Source: Methanobacteriota archaeon (lineage in GTDB: Archaea; Thermoplasmatota; Thermoplasmata; UBA10834). Taken from it: DNA of 64,000 nt. A model generated the notes under the pieces. The model ran no database searches. It had not been told where the DNA came from and saw only the letters and a program-made list of their open reading frames with translations. The number at the start of each line of letters is the position of its first letter. The stretch's first letter is position 1. The stretch lies in contig CP070748.1 in assembly GCA_020348345.1 (NCBI GenBank), positions 346,088 to 410,087 of the forward strand, given 5' to 3'. Shown here in pieces: positions 46,945 through 55,446 of the stretch. Made by a program: the position numbers and the translations under genes.

Positions 46945-48114
46945 ATGTGGGACGCAGTAGGCAAGAGCGTGTTTGAGGACCAGAGAACGCTATCGTTCGA
47001 TTACGTTCCTCAGAAGCTGATGCACAGAGAAGCCCAGATGAAAAAGCTCATAATGCTCTTCAGACCCGTTCTTGACACCAACTTCGCACAGAACGCGGTG
47101 CTCGTGGGCAGCGTCGGCACTGGCAAGACCGCCACCTCCAAGCGCTTCTGCATGGATCTGAAAGAGTACGGCGAGAAGCATCAGAAGGCTATCGACTGGG
47201 CTATCGTCAATTGCCGGCAGAGAAACAGCGAGTCCAGCGTCATACTGCAGGTCGTCAACCATTTCCAGCCGAACTTCCCTGACAGAGGATTCTCGATAGC
47301 GGAGATGCTCCGCATCTTGCGAAAGGATCTTGAGAAGCGCAAGGTTCATCTCGTGATCGTACTGGACGAGGCGGATGTTCTCCTGAAGAAGGCGGGCTCG
47401 GACCTGATCTACAAACTCACTCGATTCGGCGAGGAGAAGGTTGACGGCAGGGAGTTCATCTCGTTGATCCTGATATCGCAGAAGAACGTTCTGGAGATGC
47501 TGGATTCCGCATCGGCCAGCACCTTCAAGCGCACCAATCTGATTGAGTTCGGCAAATACTCATATGAGGAACTCAAGGACATCGTGGCCCAGAGGGCTTC
47601 GCTGGCATTCCGCGATGGCGCCATCGGCGACGATGGGGTCGATCTGGTGGCCGAGGTCGCAGCCGAGTGGGGGGATGCGCGTTTCGCCATCGAGATACTC
47701 GAGAAGGCAGGCATGCTTGCCGACGAAGAAGGGGCGGAAGAGATATCAGTTGAGCATGTGAGGGGCGCCAAGGCGGAAGCCTACAGCTCCATCACGGAAT
47801 CGAAGCTCGCGCCATTGGACAGGCATCAGAAGCTGACTCTATTGGCAATTGCCAGGAGTTCGAAGGGCAAGGCGTTTGTCACGACCAGGGACGTCGAGTC
47901 CGCCTACAAGATCGCTTGCGAGGAGAGGGATGAGAAGGCGAGAGCGCATACAGCCTTCTGGGGCCTCATGAAGGACCTCGACACGTTGGGTGTTGTCAGC
48001 GCCAAGAAGAGCGGTCCTGGGATATCGGGTAAGACGACGGTGATTAAGCTGCTTGACATCCCCGCAAAGGTGCTTGAGCAAAAAATCACTCAAATGTTGG
48101 ATGACGAAGTTTGA
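46945..48114 (+). CDS. cdc6: Orc1/Cdc6-type replication initiator
   Basis: This AAA+ ATPase should bind replication origins and load MCM. The 389-residue protein has KLMHREAQMKKL (the Orc1/Cdc6 entry motif, about 24-35), Walker A GSVGTGKT (55-62), Walker B VIVLDEAD (about 137-144), sensor 1 ILISQKN and a C-terminal winged-helix domain (about 295-389). The ATG at 46945 follows a TATA box GTTTAAAATAC (46895-46905) by about 40 nt. Initiator genes often sit next to an origin, but I could not see clear repeated origin recognition boxes around it. Confidence 0.93.
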   Translation: MWDAVGKSVFEDQRTLSFDYVPQKLMHREAQMKKLIMLFRPVLDTNFAQNAVLVGSVGTGKTATSKRFCMDLKEYGEKHQKAIDWAIVNCRQRNSESSVILQVVNHFQPNFPDRGFSIAEMLRILRKDLEKRKVHLVIVLDEADVLLKKAGSDLIYKLTRFGEEKVDGREFISLILISQKNVLEMLDSASASTFKRTNLIEFGKYSYEELKDIVAQRASLAFRDGAIGDDGVDLVAEVAAEWGDARFAIEILEKAGMLADEEGAEEISVEHVRGAKAEAYSSITESKLAPLDRHQKLTLLAIARSSKGKAFVTTRDVESAYKIACEERDEKARAHTAFWGLMKDLDTLGVVSAKKSGPGISGKTTVIKLLDIPAKVLEQKITQMLDDEV

Positions 48115-48199
48115 GCATCGTAGAGCGTTCTGCCCGCTAGTCAGTGGGCATGTTTATATACGCTCGCCTCAGTCGCACAATTGGCGGAGGAAGGAGTGG

Positions 48200-48745
48200 T
48201 TGAAGGAAGAGAGAACAGCGCTTGAACCGATCGATCTAGAGCAGGGATTGTGCTACATCGTCAAAGAGAGGAAACCCTTCCTGGCATTCGCTCTGTTCGA
48301 GAACGAGGTTTCCAACGGCCTTGCGGGTTTGTGCGTGACGAGGCAGTTTCCGGACAAGCTGAGAGATGCGTTCAACCTCGGCGAGGCACGGATCATATGG
48401 CTGAGTCATACACCTGGAACGGACCACCACAACCCGACGAGCATAGGCACGCTCGCGACCATCATATCCTCGTTCATCGAGCGCTACGAGAGATGTGTCA
48501 CCATAATCGATGGGCTTGAGTACCTGGTGATCAACAATGGCTTCCAACAGGTGCTCAGGTTCTTGGAACATGTGAACGAGCAGGTCATGCAGAGCAAATC
48601 AGTCGTGCTCGTACCCATAAGCCCGAACGCCTTCAGCGAGAAGGAGCTGGCTTTGCTGGAACGCAACGTAGAGGTCGTTGAGCAGCCTGCGATGAGCGTC
48701 GCGCTCGAGAAGGACCTCACCAGTCTCATAGACCAGTACAGATAA
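48200..48745 (+). CDS. DUF835 domain protein
   Basis: The 181-residue product is a stand-alone DUF835 domain. Visible family landmarks are GLCYIVKERKP (about 15-25), GLCVTRQFPDKLR (about 44), IIWLSHTPG (about 67), VTIIDGLEYLVINNGFQQVL (about 98-117) and PISPNAFSEKELALLERN (about 138-155). DUF835 is common in Thermoplasmata and often occurs with signalling domains. It resembles a RecA/KaiC-like fold but lacks a Walker A motif. Function is unknown. TTG at 48200 follows GGAGGAAGGAG, and the TATA box GTTTATATAC (48150-48159) precedes it. It follows cdc6 in the same direction. Confidence 0.8.
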   Translation: MKEERTALEPIDLEQGLCYIVKERKPFLAFALFENEVSNGLAGLCVTRQFPDKLRDAFNLGEARIIWLSHTPGTDHHNPTSIGTLATIISSFIERYERCVTIIDGLEYLVINNGFQQVLRFLEHVNEQVMQSKSVVLVPISPNAFSEKELALLERNVEVVEQPAMSVALEKDLTSLIDQYR

Positions 48746-48835
48746 CCCCCGCGATTATTGCCGCGCCCTTGGTCATCGTGCCCGCACAAGCCTCATATAC
48801 GCTCATTCACATCGGCTGGCATCGAGGAGATGGCC

Positions 48836-50200
48836 ATGGGAATCTCCCTTGCTCAGAGACGGACATTCATAGGATTGTTGGCCGCGCTTATCATCGTCAT
48901 CCTAATCGCATTGTCCTGGATAGCGCTTCTCTCATACCGACTCGAACTCATCGCCCGGGATATCGACGAGGCGTCAATCAGATGTACGCCAAGCATCGCT
49001 GAAGACGCTGCAGGGCATTTGCATATGGCTTACGGGACCGCCGAAGGGTTGATGTTCGCATCAGAAAACGATGGAGTATGGACGATCGAACCTATCATCG
49101 AATCAGCGAGTTACGATATGCCTTCATTCCGCGCAGCTTCGCTTGCTATAGACGGTGATGGATGGGCACACGTTGCGTCTGTGTCGTATTGGGAAGAGAA
49201 CGAGACCTGGATTACCAAGCTTATGCATTCAAGGAATTCAGCATCTGGATGGGAGAGCGAGGTGATCTGTCAAGAGGTGTCAACATATTGTGGGGCCTCA
49301 CTTGCCATCGATTCCAGCTCCAGACTCCACATAGCGTATGCGACCCGAGCAGGGAATTCCTACCTTGATGCCAACCTGTTCTATGCTACGAACGCGATTG
49401 GTCATTGGGCTTTGTACGACATCAGTTCCAGGATTAATGCACCTTTGATGGAGGGTGCGAGCAAGCCGCGTATTGTCGTTGACAACGAGGATCGTCCGCA
49501 CATAGCATTTGGATGGCCGTACTCGGCTGTATACGTCACAAACCTCACTGGTGTGTCTACAATGGAAATCATCAGCTATGGTGGAGAAACAGACAGTTCA
49601 GTAGCAGCATACAGCCAGCCGTCGATTCTGGCAGATGCTGACGGTGTTGTACATGTGCTGTGTTTCAGCGGAAGTCGAGAGACCTATCTGGACGATGGCG
49701 TAATATCAATCACCCACTTCATTGTCCATGACGGCGTTGGTATCTACGAGAATCGCACGGTCAAGTCGGACACTGAATTCTCGAATGCCATCACCAATGC
49801 GATCAAGGACGATGAAGGTGATATCTGCCTGGTTTACGCACTCGATCATGAAGTGGGGTTCGCCAAACTCAAAGGGGTTGAAGAGGTCTCATTGAAAACC
49901 CTACACAGATTCGAGGAGCATCGCCACCGCAGTTCGAATGCTTTGTCGGTCATCCTGCGCGACAACGGAGAGATGGTGGTGTCGAAACCGTACAGGCCCG
50001 TAGGATATCTGACGGATTCGTATTCGCTTTCCCAGAGAGTGTATTTCGCGGCCGTGCCTATCCAGAAGCCGCTGTTGGCTCTTACATTCACGGCCCTCTT
50101 ACTGGTGGCAGCATTGCGAACCTCCAAGAGGGAACGAACCGAGGAGGAGAAATGGCGTGTCGTCACCCAGGAGAAGGACGGAGACCATCCTCCGGAGTAG
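48836..50200 (+). CDS. Membrane-anchored extracytoplasmic beta-propeller protein
   Basis: The 454-residue protein has an N-terminal membrane helix (about 12-34, FIGLLAALIIVILIALSWIA). An outside domain of about 370 residues has repeats built on D-X-H-I-A/V (GHLHMAYG, GWAHVASV, SRLHIAYA, DRPHIAFG, VVHVLCF), typical of BNR/sialidase-like propellers. A second membrane helix lies near 418-436, before a charged C-terminal tail. The ATG at 48836 is 6 nt after GAGGAG; the ATG at 48830 sits too close to it. No Asp-box catalytic set is evident, so a binding or sensing role is more likely than glycosidase activity. Confidence 0.7.
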   Translation: MGISLAQRRTFIGLLAALIIVILIALSWIALLSYRLELIARDIDEASIRCTPSIAEDAAGHLHMAYGTAEGLMFASENDGVWTIEPIIESASYDMPSFRAASLAIDGDGWAHVASVSYWEENETWITKLMHSRNSASGWESEVICQEVSTYCGASLAIDSSSRLHIAYATRAGNSYLDANLFYATNAIGHWALYDISSRINAPLMEGASKPRIVVDNEDRPHIAFGWPYSAVYVTNLTGVSTMEIISYGGETDSSVAAYSQPSILADADGVVHVLCFSGSRETYLDDGVISITHFIVHDGVGIYENRTVKSDTEFSNAITNAIKDDEGDICLVYALDHEVGFAKLKGVEEVSLKTLHRFEEHRHRSSNALSVILRDNGEMVVSKPYRPVGYLTDSYSLSQRVYFAAVPIQKPLLALTFTALLLVAALRTSKRERTEEEKWRVVTQEKDGDHPPE

Positions 50201-50317
50201 CGGGCGTTTCAGCCTATTGCATATCTTCTGAGGCGTATGCTCACTGCGGCCGATTCAGTCATGCCTCGAGAATCGCGCTGCTAAAGCTTTTGGGCTGCAA
50301 ACCGTATCAGGACCGCG

Positions 50318-51472
50318 ATGAAGACCACGCCTCTCCATGAGGAGCATGTCATATCGGGCGCAAGAATGATGCCCTTCGCAGGATGGGACATGCCGATTCA
50401 GTACACATCCGTGATAGAGGAGCACATGGCCGTCAGGGAACACTGCGGCGCGTTCGACGTTTCGCACATGGGCGACCTCCTGATACGCGGCGCTGGCGCC
50501 CGCAACCTCATGGAAAGGCTGATGACCAACGACGTCGCCTCGGCGCCCGTTGGCAGATGCGTATACTCGCATATCCTCGACGAGCAGGGCAGAATCATCG
50601 ACGACACGATTGTTATGACCATTGCCGAGGACGAGTTCCTCGTCGTTCCCAACGCGGCGACGACCGAGAGAGTTTCGGGCTGGATCCGCAAACACATAGA
50701 CGGGCGGGAGCTGCTCGACATCTCCGATTTCGTGGCCACGATAGCGGTGCAGGGGCCATCTGCTGCTGCCGTCCTGGAACGGATTACTTCGGCTGACCTG
50801 TCCCGCGTACGATTCTTCTGGGGAGCGTTCGTGATGTTAGACGGAGTCGATTGGTCTAGGAAACCCTCAGGCGATCTCCTGAAGGGTAGGGCATACCTCG
50901 GCGGTGAGGTCAGGGGCGTCCCTGCGCTGCTCTCAAGGACGGGCTACACGGGCGAGGACGGGTTCGAAATCGCCTGCGAGAACGAGGCCGCATCGACCTT
51001 ATGGCGAGCGCTCCTGGACCGAGGGGCAGAGCATGGATTGCGACGCGCCGGTTTGGGCGCAAGGGATACGCTGAGGCTTGAGAAGGGGTTCCTACTGTCC
51101 GGCACCGACTTCGACGGCACGCAGACTCCGTTCCAGACTGGCCCGACGTGGGTAACGAAGTTCAACCATGACTTCATAGGCAGAGAGGCCCTTGAGATGC
51201 AGAAAGGAGTCGGAGAATACACCGTGCTGGTCGGTATGATAATGAACGGCAGAGGCGTACCCAGGCACGGCTATGATGTCGTCTCGGGTTCGAATGTCGT
51301 GGGAAGAGTTACCAGCGGGACAATGTCACCGGTGCTCAGAAAGGGCATCGCGCTCGGCTATGTGCCGCGCGAATACGCACAACCAGGAACGAACTTGCAG
51401 ATACGAGTGAGAAACGACCTTGTCGACGCGGAGGTCGTCAGTACCCCATTCATCAGGAGGGAGAAGAAATGA
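50318..51472 (+). CDS. gcvT: Aminomethyltransferase (glycine cleavage T protein)
   Basis: GcvT moves the aminomethyl group from the H protein to tetrahydrofolate. The 384-residue product has the folate-binding N-terminal half (MMPFAGWDMPIQYTSVIEEH, then GAFDVSHMGDL). It also has the catalytic-region segments VAVQGP-like IAVQGPSAA and SRTGYTGEDGFEI (about 210-222), and the C-terminal barrel with GLGARDTLRLEKGFLL. The other glycine cleavage genes are not in the window. The stop overlaps the start of the M42 peptidase gene (ATGA). The protein could also act on a related substrate, as members of this fold do. Confidence 0.9.
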   Translation: MKTTPLHEEHVISGARMMPFAGWDMPIQYTSVIEEHMAVREHCGAFDVSHMGDLLIRGAGARNLMERLMTNDVASAPVGRCVYSHILDEQGRIIDDTIVMTIAEDEFLVVPNAATTERVSGWIRKHIDGRELLDISDFVATIAVQGPSAAAVLERITSADLSRVRFFWGAFVMLDGVDWSRKPSGDLLKGRAYLGGEVRGVPALLSRTGYTGEDGFEIACENEAASTLWRALLDRGAEHGLRRAGLGARDTLRLEKGFLLSGTDFDGTQTPFQTGPTWVTKFNHDFIGREALEMQKGVGEYTVLVGMIMNGRGVPRHGYDVVSGSNVVGRVTSGTMSPVLRKGIALGYVPREYAQPGTNLQIRVRNDLVDAEVVSTPFIRREKK

Positions 51473-52509
51473 AGGAATTGCTGGAGGAGATGATACGGAT
51501 ACCTGGCGTGTCCGGCTACGAGGACGAGATACGAGACTTCATAAGAGGTCGCATAGAGGAGATGGGATTGCCGACAGAGGAGGACAACATCGGAAACCTA
51601 ATCGCTACATTGGGAACGAAAGGGCCACACATTGTATTCATAGCTCATATGGACGAGCTGGGCCTTGTCGTGACGAACATCGAGGTGGACGGATCGTTGC
51701 GCATACGCAAGGTTGGCGGCATTGACGACCGCACTCTCGTCGGCAGAATCGTGGAGATAGCCACGAAAAAGGGCAAGGTGACCGGAGTGATCGGGCTCAA
51801 ACCTCCTCACCTTATGACTGACAGCGACGACAAGAAGAAAGTCGTCAGCTGGGAGGATGTCAGAGTGGATGTGGGGACGAGATCGAGAAGAGAGACGGAA
51901 GGCCTCGGAGTCCGCGTCCTCGACGCCATGGTCTTCAGGAAGGAGATCTCGTACATCGGCCGTGATCTCATGTGCGCCAGAGGTATAGACGATCGAGCGG
52001 GCTGCGCTGTACTCCTTGATATGTTAGACAAAGCTCGCAAGAGGAAGCTTCCTGCGAAACTCTCATTCGTTTGGAGCGTCCAGGAGGAGATCGGCCTCAG
52101 AGGAGCGAAGGTCATCGGCTTCAAACTGCAGCCAGACTATGTTTTCGCGGTGGATACAATGACGACCACCGACGCTCCCATGCAGGGCAACGCTTACGAA
52201 AAGATTCTGCTGGGGAAGGGGCCAGCCCTGAGGATGTTGGACAGCGCGGCGATCGCGTCGCCCAAACTGCGGAAGATGATTGAAGGCGTTGCCAGAAGGG
52301 GTCGTGTGCCTCTTCAGGCGGGCTCGGGCGGCGGGGCGACTGACGTTGCGGTCATACAGGAGTTCGGCGCGTCGGCGATGCCAATTGGCATACCCATGAG
52401 ATACACGCACTCCCCCACCGAGTGCGCGAGCCTCAAGGACATTGGCAACACTTCACGGTTGCTTCTCCTCATCGCTGAGCGCATAGCAAAGGCGCCGAAG
52501 ACACGGTGA
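51469..52509 (+). CDS. M42 family metallo-aminopeptidase
   Basis: This 346-residue TET-type aminopeptidase has the metal ligands in IAHMDELG (near residue 60), ARGIDDRAGC (near 169), VQEEIGLRG (near 202) and TDVAVIQE/YTHSPTE toward the end. Dodecameric M42 enzymes trim peptides made by the proteasome. The start is an ATG overlapping gcvT, and the stop overlaps the GTG of the M20 gene, so three genes form a tightly coupled operon. Earlier annotations of such genes as endoglucanase are usually wrong. Confidence 0.92.
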   Translation: MKELLEEMIRIPGVSGYEDEIRDFIRGRIEEMGLPTEEDNIGNLIATLGTKGPHIVFIAHMDELGLVVTNIEVDGSLRIRKVGGIDDRTLVGRIVEIATKKGKVTGVIGLKPPHLMTDSDDKKKVVSWEDVRVDVGTRSRRETEGLGVRVLDAMVFRKEISYIGRDLMCARGIDDRAGCAVLLDMLDKARKRKLPAKLSFVWSVQEEIGLRGAKVIGFKLQPDYVFAVDTMTTTDAPMQGNAYEKILLGKGPALRMLDSAAIASPKLRKMIEGVARRGRVPLQAGSGGGATDVAVIQEFGASAMPIGIPMRYTHSPTECASLKDIGNTSRLLLLIAERIAKAPKTR

Positions 52510-53582
52510 GCGCGATGCGGGAGAAGGCAGAGGAATTGCTGAGACAGCTAGTTCTTTTGAAGAGTTCGCCTCAGGATGAGGCACTCCCCATTGTGAGATT
52601 CGTTTCGGAGCGCCTCAGCAGCTTCGGCCTGGAGCCAAGCCGTCATGGGGACTCGGACCGACCTGCAATCTTCGCCAGACAAGGCGAAGGCGGCGTTGTC
52701 CTGTCCGGCCATCTGGACACCGTTCCCATCGGGGAAGGATGGACGAGGGAGCAGGCGGAAGTTATCGATGGGAAGCTGTATGGCAGGGGCGCAGCGGATA
52801 TGAAAGGCGGATGCGCAGCGATCCTGCTTGCTGCAGAACAGCTTGCCAATGAGGGCGTCCCCTTCGCTGTCTGCCTGACCCTCGACGAGGAGATATCCAT
52901 GAACGGCGCTCTGTCTGTAGCGCAGGAGGGACTCTTGGAGGGAGGATCGGCGGTGCTGGTCGCAGAGCCGACGGACTTCGACATAGTCGTGCGCGAGAAG
53001 GGGTTAATACAGTTCTCCATCCGAACTGTCGGCAAGAGCGCGCACGCAAGCATGCCGGTGCTCGGCGACAATGCAATCACGAAGATGACAGCGTTTCTGC
53101 ATAAGATTGCCGATCTCCAAAAGGCGCCCGAGGATCCATATGAGCAGCTCACACTGGCCGTGACCACGATATCCGGGGGAACGCAGGTCAACGTGATCCC
53201 TGACAGCTGCGTCGCCGAGGCGGATTCCCGTTTCCCTCCGAACATGACTGCTGACGAGGTGCTTGACATCGTGAAGGAGAGGCTCGGTCCTTCGGGCTAC
53301 GATCTCAGTACTCTGCACGTCCTTGATCCAGTGGAGACTGACCCCGCCCTGCCCGCAGTGAGGGCTCTGCACGATATCGTGGGCACACGAGCCCAGATAA
53401 TCGGTGTGCCCTACGCCACTGAGATGGTCATGTTCAAGAAGGGAGCCTCGACGTTGATGGTATGCGGACCGGGTGAGCCCACGCAGGCCCACATCATCGA
53501 CGAGCGCGTGAGCATCGACGAGGTAGTCAGGGCAGCGGATCTCTATCAGAGATACTGCAGAAGAATGACTAAGAGCACCTGA
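52506..53582 (+). CDS. M20 family deacylase/peptidase, ArgE/DapE-like
   Basis: The 358-residue zinc hydrolase has the M20 metal motifs SGHLDTVPIGEGW (near 66), YGRGAADMKGG (near 92), TLDEEISMNGA (near 124, catalytic Glu) and VAEPTDFDIV (near 150). A dimerisation domain lies around 165-275, and the last metal ligand is in the HIIDERVS region. It is close to ArgE, DapE and LysK enzymes; the substrate amino-acid derivative cannot be told. GTG at 52506 overlaps the M42 stop (GTGA); the ATG at 52515 is an alternative. It is the last gene of the gcvT operon, 13 nt before the convergent asnS. Confidence 0.9.
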   Translation: MSAMREKAEELLRQLVLLKSSPQDEALPIVRFVSERLSSFGLEPSRHGDSDRPAIFARQGEGGVVLSGHLDTVPIGEGWTREQAEVIDGKLYGRGAADMKGGCAAILLAAEQLANEGVPFAVCLTLDEEISMNGALSVAQEGLLEGGSAVLVAEPTDFDIVVREKGLIQFSIRTVGKSAHASMPVLGDNAITKMTAFLHKIADLQKAPEDPYEQLTLAVTTISGGTQVNVIPDSCVAEADSRFPPNMTADEVLDIVKERLGPSGYDLSTLHVLDPVETDPALPAVRALHDIVGTRAQIIGVPYATEMVMFKKGASTLMVCGPGEPTQAHIIDERVSIDEVVRAADLYQRYCRRMTKST

Positions 53583-53595
53583 CACGGTCGACGTG

Positions 53596-54885
53596 TTATG
53601 GATACACCCTCGCGACTGTGCGAGGGAATGGTGTCGCGTCGCGGATATGTTCAAGCTTGCACACCCAAGTCACCATCCTCTCCAACCCAAGCCCGAATCC
53701 GGAGTGAGGGACAGAGCCGTATTTCCTGAGGTCTAGGTACCATTGGTAGTTGTCAAGGCTTTCGCCTATCTCCCTCAGTCTATCCACCAACAGGGAATTG
53801 TCCGTCTCCCTCTCGCTGCCGCCGATGATTTCGCCGTATCCCTCTGGTGCCAGTAGGTCGCTGTTCTTGTAAGTTCTATGATCGTCGGGGTTCTCCTTCA
53901 TATAGAACGGCTTCAGCTCCTTGGGATAGTTCACAACGAACAGGGGAGTGTCCCTCTCCTTCGTGAGGGCGCGCTCCTCCACGGCTCCAAGGTCAGAGCC
54001 CCAAGAGGTGTCGAATCCGCTCTTCTGCAGTGAAGCCATCGCCTCCTCGTATGACATCCTGTCGAACGGCGGGGCGATTCTTCCAAGGTCGGCTGCGTCC
54101 CTTCCGAGAAGTTTCAGCTCAGCAGGACAATCGACGGCCGCCCGCCCGATCATCGCAGTCACGAGCTCCTCCTGCACCTTCATGTTGCCGTCGTTGTCTA
54201 TCCAAGCGGCCTCCATCTCAAGATGCCAATACTCCGCCAGATGACGAGGTGTCCTGGATTTCTCCGCTCTGAAGGACGGAGTGAGGGCCCAGACCCTCTC
54301 GCAGGAGTATATGAGCGATTCGAGGTAGAACTGGGCGCTCTGGGAGAGGTAGGCAATCCTGTCGAAGTACTTGATCTGGAATAGCGTCGTGCTGTCCTCC
54401 GGGGCGACGCCTGTTATCATCGGTGGAGTCACCTCGACGTAATCGTTCTCCTGGAACCACTCCCTTCCGCCTCTGAGCATTGCAGCCTTGATCCTCGTCA
54501 CTGCCGTCTGTTCTCGGGACCGTATCCACAGGTGCCGTTGATCGAGAAGCAGCTCCGTACTCTGGTACTCTGTGATCGGGAAGGGCTCCGAAGGGGCGAC
54601 CAGGCTGAACTTGGATGCGCGAATCTCGAGCCCGCCTGGTGCGCGTTTGTCCTCCGCAAGGGTTCCCTCCACCTCGACTGCTGACTCTATGCCAGCGCTC
54701 GAGGCGAGTTCGAACTCTGCATCAGATACGACGCCTTTCCTCATCGTGGTCTGGATGATTCCTGTAGAATCCCGGACCACGACGAAGACGATGCCGCCGC
54801 TGCTCCGAGTTCTGTATATCCAGCCATGCACGCCGACGGGCTGCCCAAGCGAATCCCCCGACAGGACCTTAGCGATGGATTGCAT
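53596..54885 (-). CDS. asnS: Asparaginyl-tRNA synthetase
   Basis: This class II synthetase charges tRNA(Asn). The 429-residue protein has an N-terminal OB-fold anticodon-binding domain (about 15-105), motif 1 with EVTPPMITG (near 150), motif 2 FRAEKSRTPRHLAEYWHLEME (near 205) and motif 3 GFGLGLERMV (near 398). The GGSERE segment near 355 is typical of AsnRS rather than AspRS. The ATG at 54885 lies about 26 nt from the TATA box CTTATATTCG (54908-54917, minus strand), so the mRNA is likely leaderless. It is divergent from the acetyltransferase gene. Confidence 0.93.
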   Translation of the reverse strand: MQSIAKVLSGDSLGQPVGVHGWIYRTRSSGGIVFVVVRDSTGIIQTTMRKGVVSDAEFELASSAGIESAVEVEGTLAEDKRAPGGLEIRASKFSLVAPSEPFPITEYQSTELLLDQRHLWIRSREQTAVTRIKAAMLRGGREWFQENDYVEVTPPMITGVAPEDSTTLFQIKYFDRIAYLSQSAQFYLESLIYSCERVWALTPSFRAEKSRTPRHLAEYWHLEMEAAWIDNDGNMKVQEELVTAMIGRAAVDCPAELKLLGRDAADLGRIAPPFDRMSYEEAMASLQKSGFDTSWGSDLGAVEERALTKERDTPLFVVNYPKELKPFYMKENPDDHRTYKNSDLLAPEGYGEIIGGSERETDNSLLVDRLREIGESLDNYQWYLDLRKYGSVPHSGFGLGLERMVTWVCKLEHIRDATPFPRTVARVYP

Positions 54886-54969
54886 CCAGATGCTGAAGCT
54901 CTGGGCCGAATATAAGACCTTCGGAGCCGTAGCAAGCCACTTATCGGTGAATCCTTCTTACGACTTCCT

Positions 54970-55446
54970 GTGAAGATAAGGCTGGCGCAGCAGGACGACC
55001 TCAACGCGATTATGCGCACGGAAAATCTCTGCTTTGGCGATGAACGCTTTGAGACCGGCGTCGTAAAGGCGTTCCTGGCAAGGAGGGATTCGTTCGGGCT
55101 CGTGGCGATGAATCGTGATGAAGTTGTCGGCGCCGCAATGTGCGTGTGCTCTCCACATTACTCTCTCGGAAGGATCATCTCAGTTGCGGTGCTCAAGGAG
55201 TTTCGCCGCAGGGGGATAGCATCTGCGCTTATCAGAGAGTGCGAGGAGGAGTTCGTAAGAAGAGGCTTCACACGGTTCGCCCTCGAAGTGGCTTCGGACA
55301 ATATCGCTGCGATCCGGACCTACACCTCAATTGGCTATCGCATCGAAGGAGCGATCAAGGACTACTACTCGCACGGAAGGAACGCATTCTACATGGAAAA
55401 GGACTTGACCATGGATGGGAGGAAGACGAAGGTCAAGGTTTCCTGA
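54970..55446 (+). CDS. GNAT acetyltransferase, RimI-like
   Basis: This 158-residue N-acetyltransferase is of the RimI/ArdA-like archaeal group that acetylates protein N-termini. It shows the acetyl-CoA loop RRRGIASALIREC (about 76-88) and ALEVASDNIAAIRTYTSIGY (about 104-123) with the family's Asn and Tyr. GTG at 54970 lies about 26 nt after CACTTATCGG (54936-54945), which fits a leaderless transcript. Its last 14 nt overlap the convergent ileS gene. The substrate is not determined, though N-terminal acetylation of proteins is the common archaeal role. Confidence 0.87.
   Translation: MKIRLAQQDDLNAIMRTENLCFGDERFETGVVKAFLARRDSFGLVAMNRDEVVGAAMCVCSPHYSLGRIISVAVLKEFRRRGIASALIRECEEEFVRRGFTRFALEVASDNIAAIRTYTSIGYRIEGAIKDYYSHGRNAFYMEKDLTMDGRKTKVKVS

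Noticed and set aside
46860..46945. Replication origin next to cdc6
   Set aside because: The gap is short, with a TATA box but no repeated origin recognition boxes that I could identify; the GC-skew calculation needed was not possible by eye.
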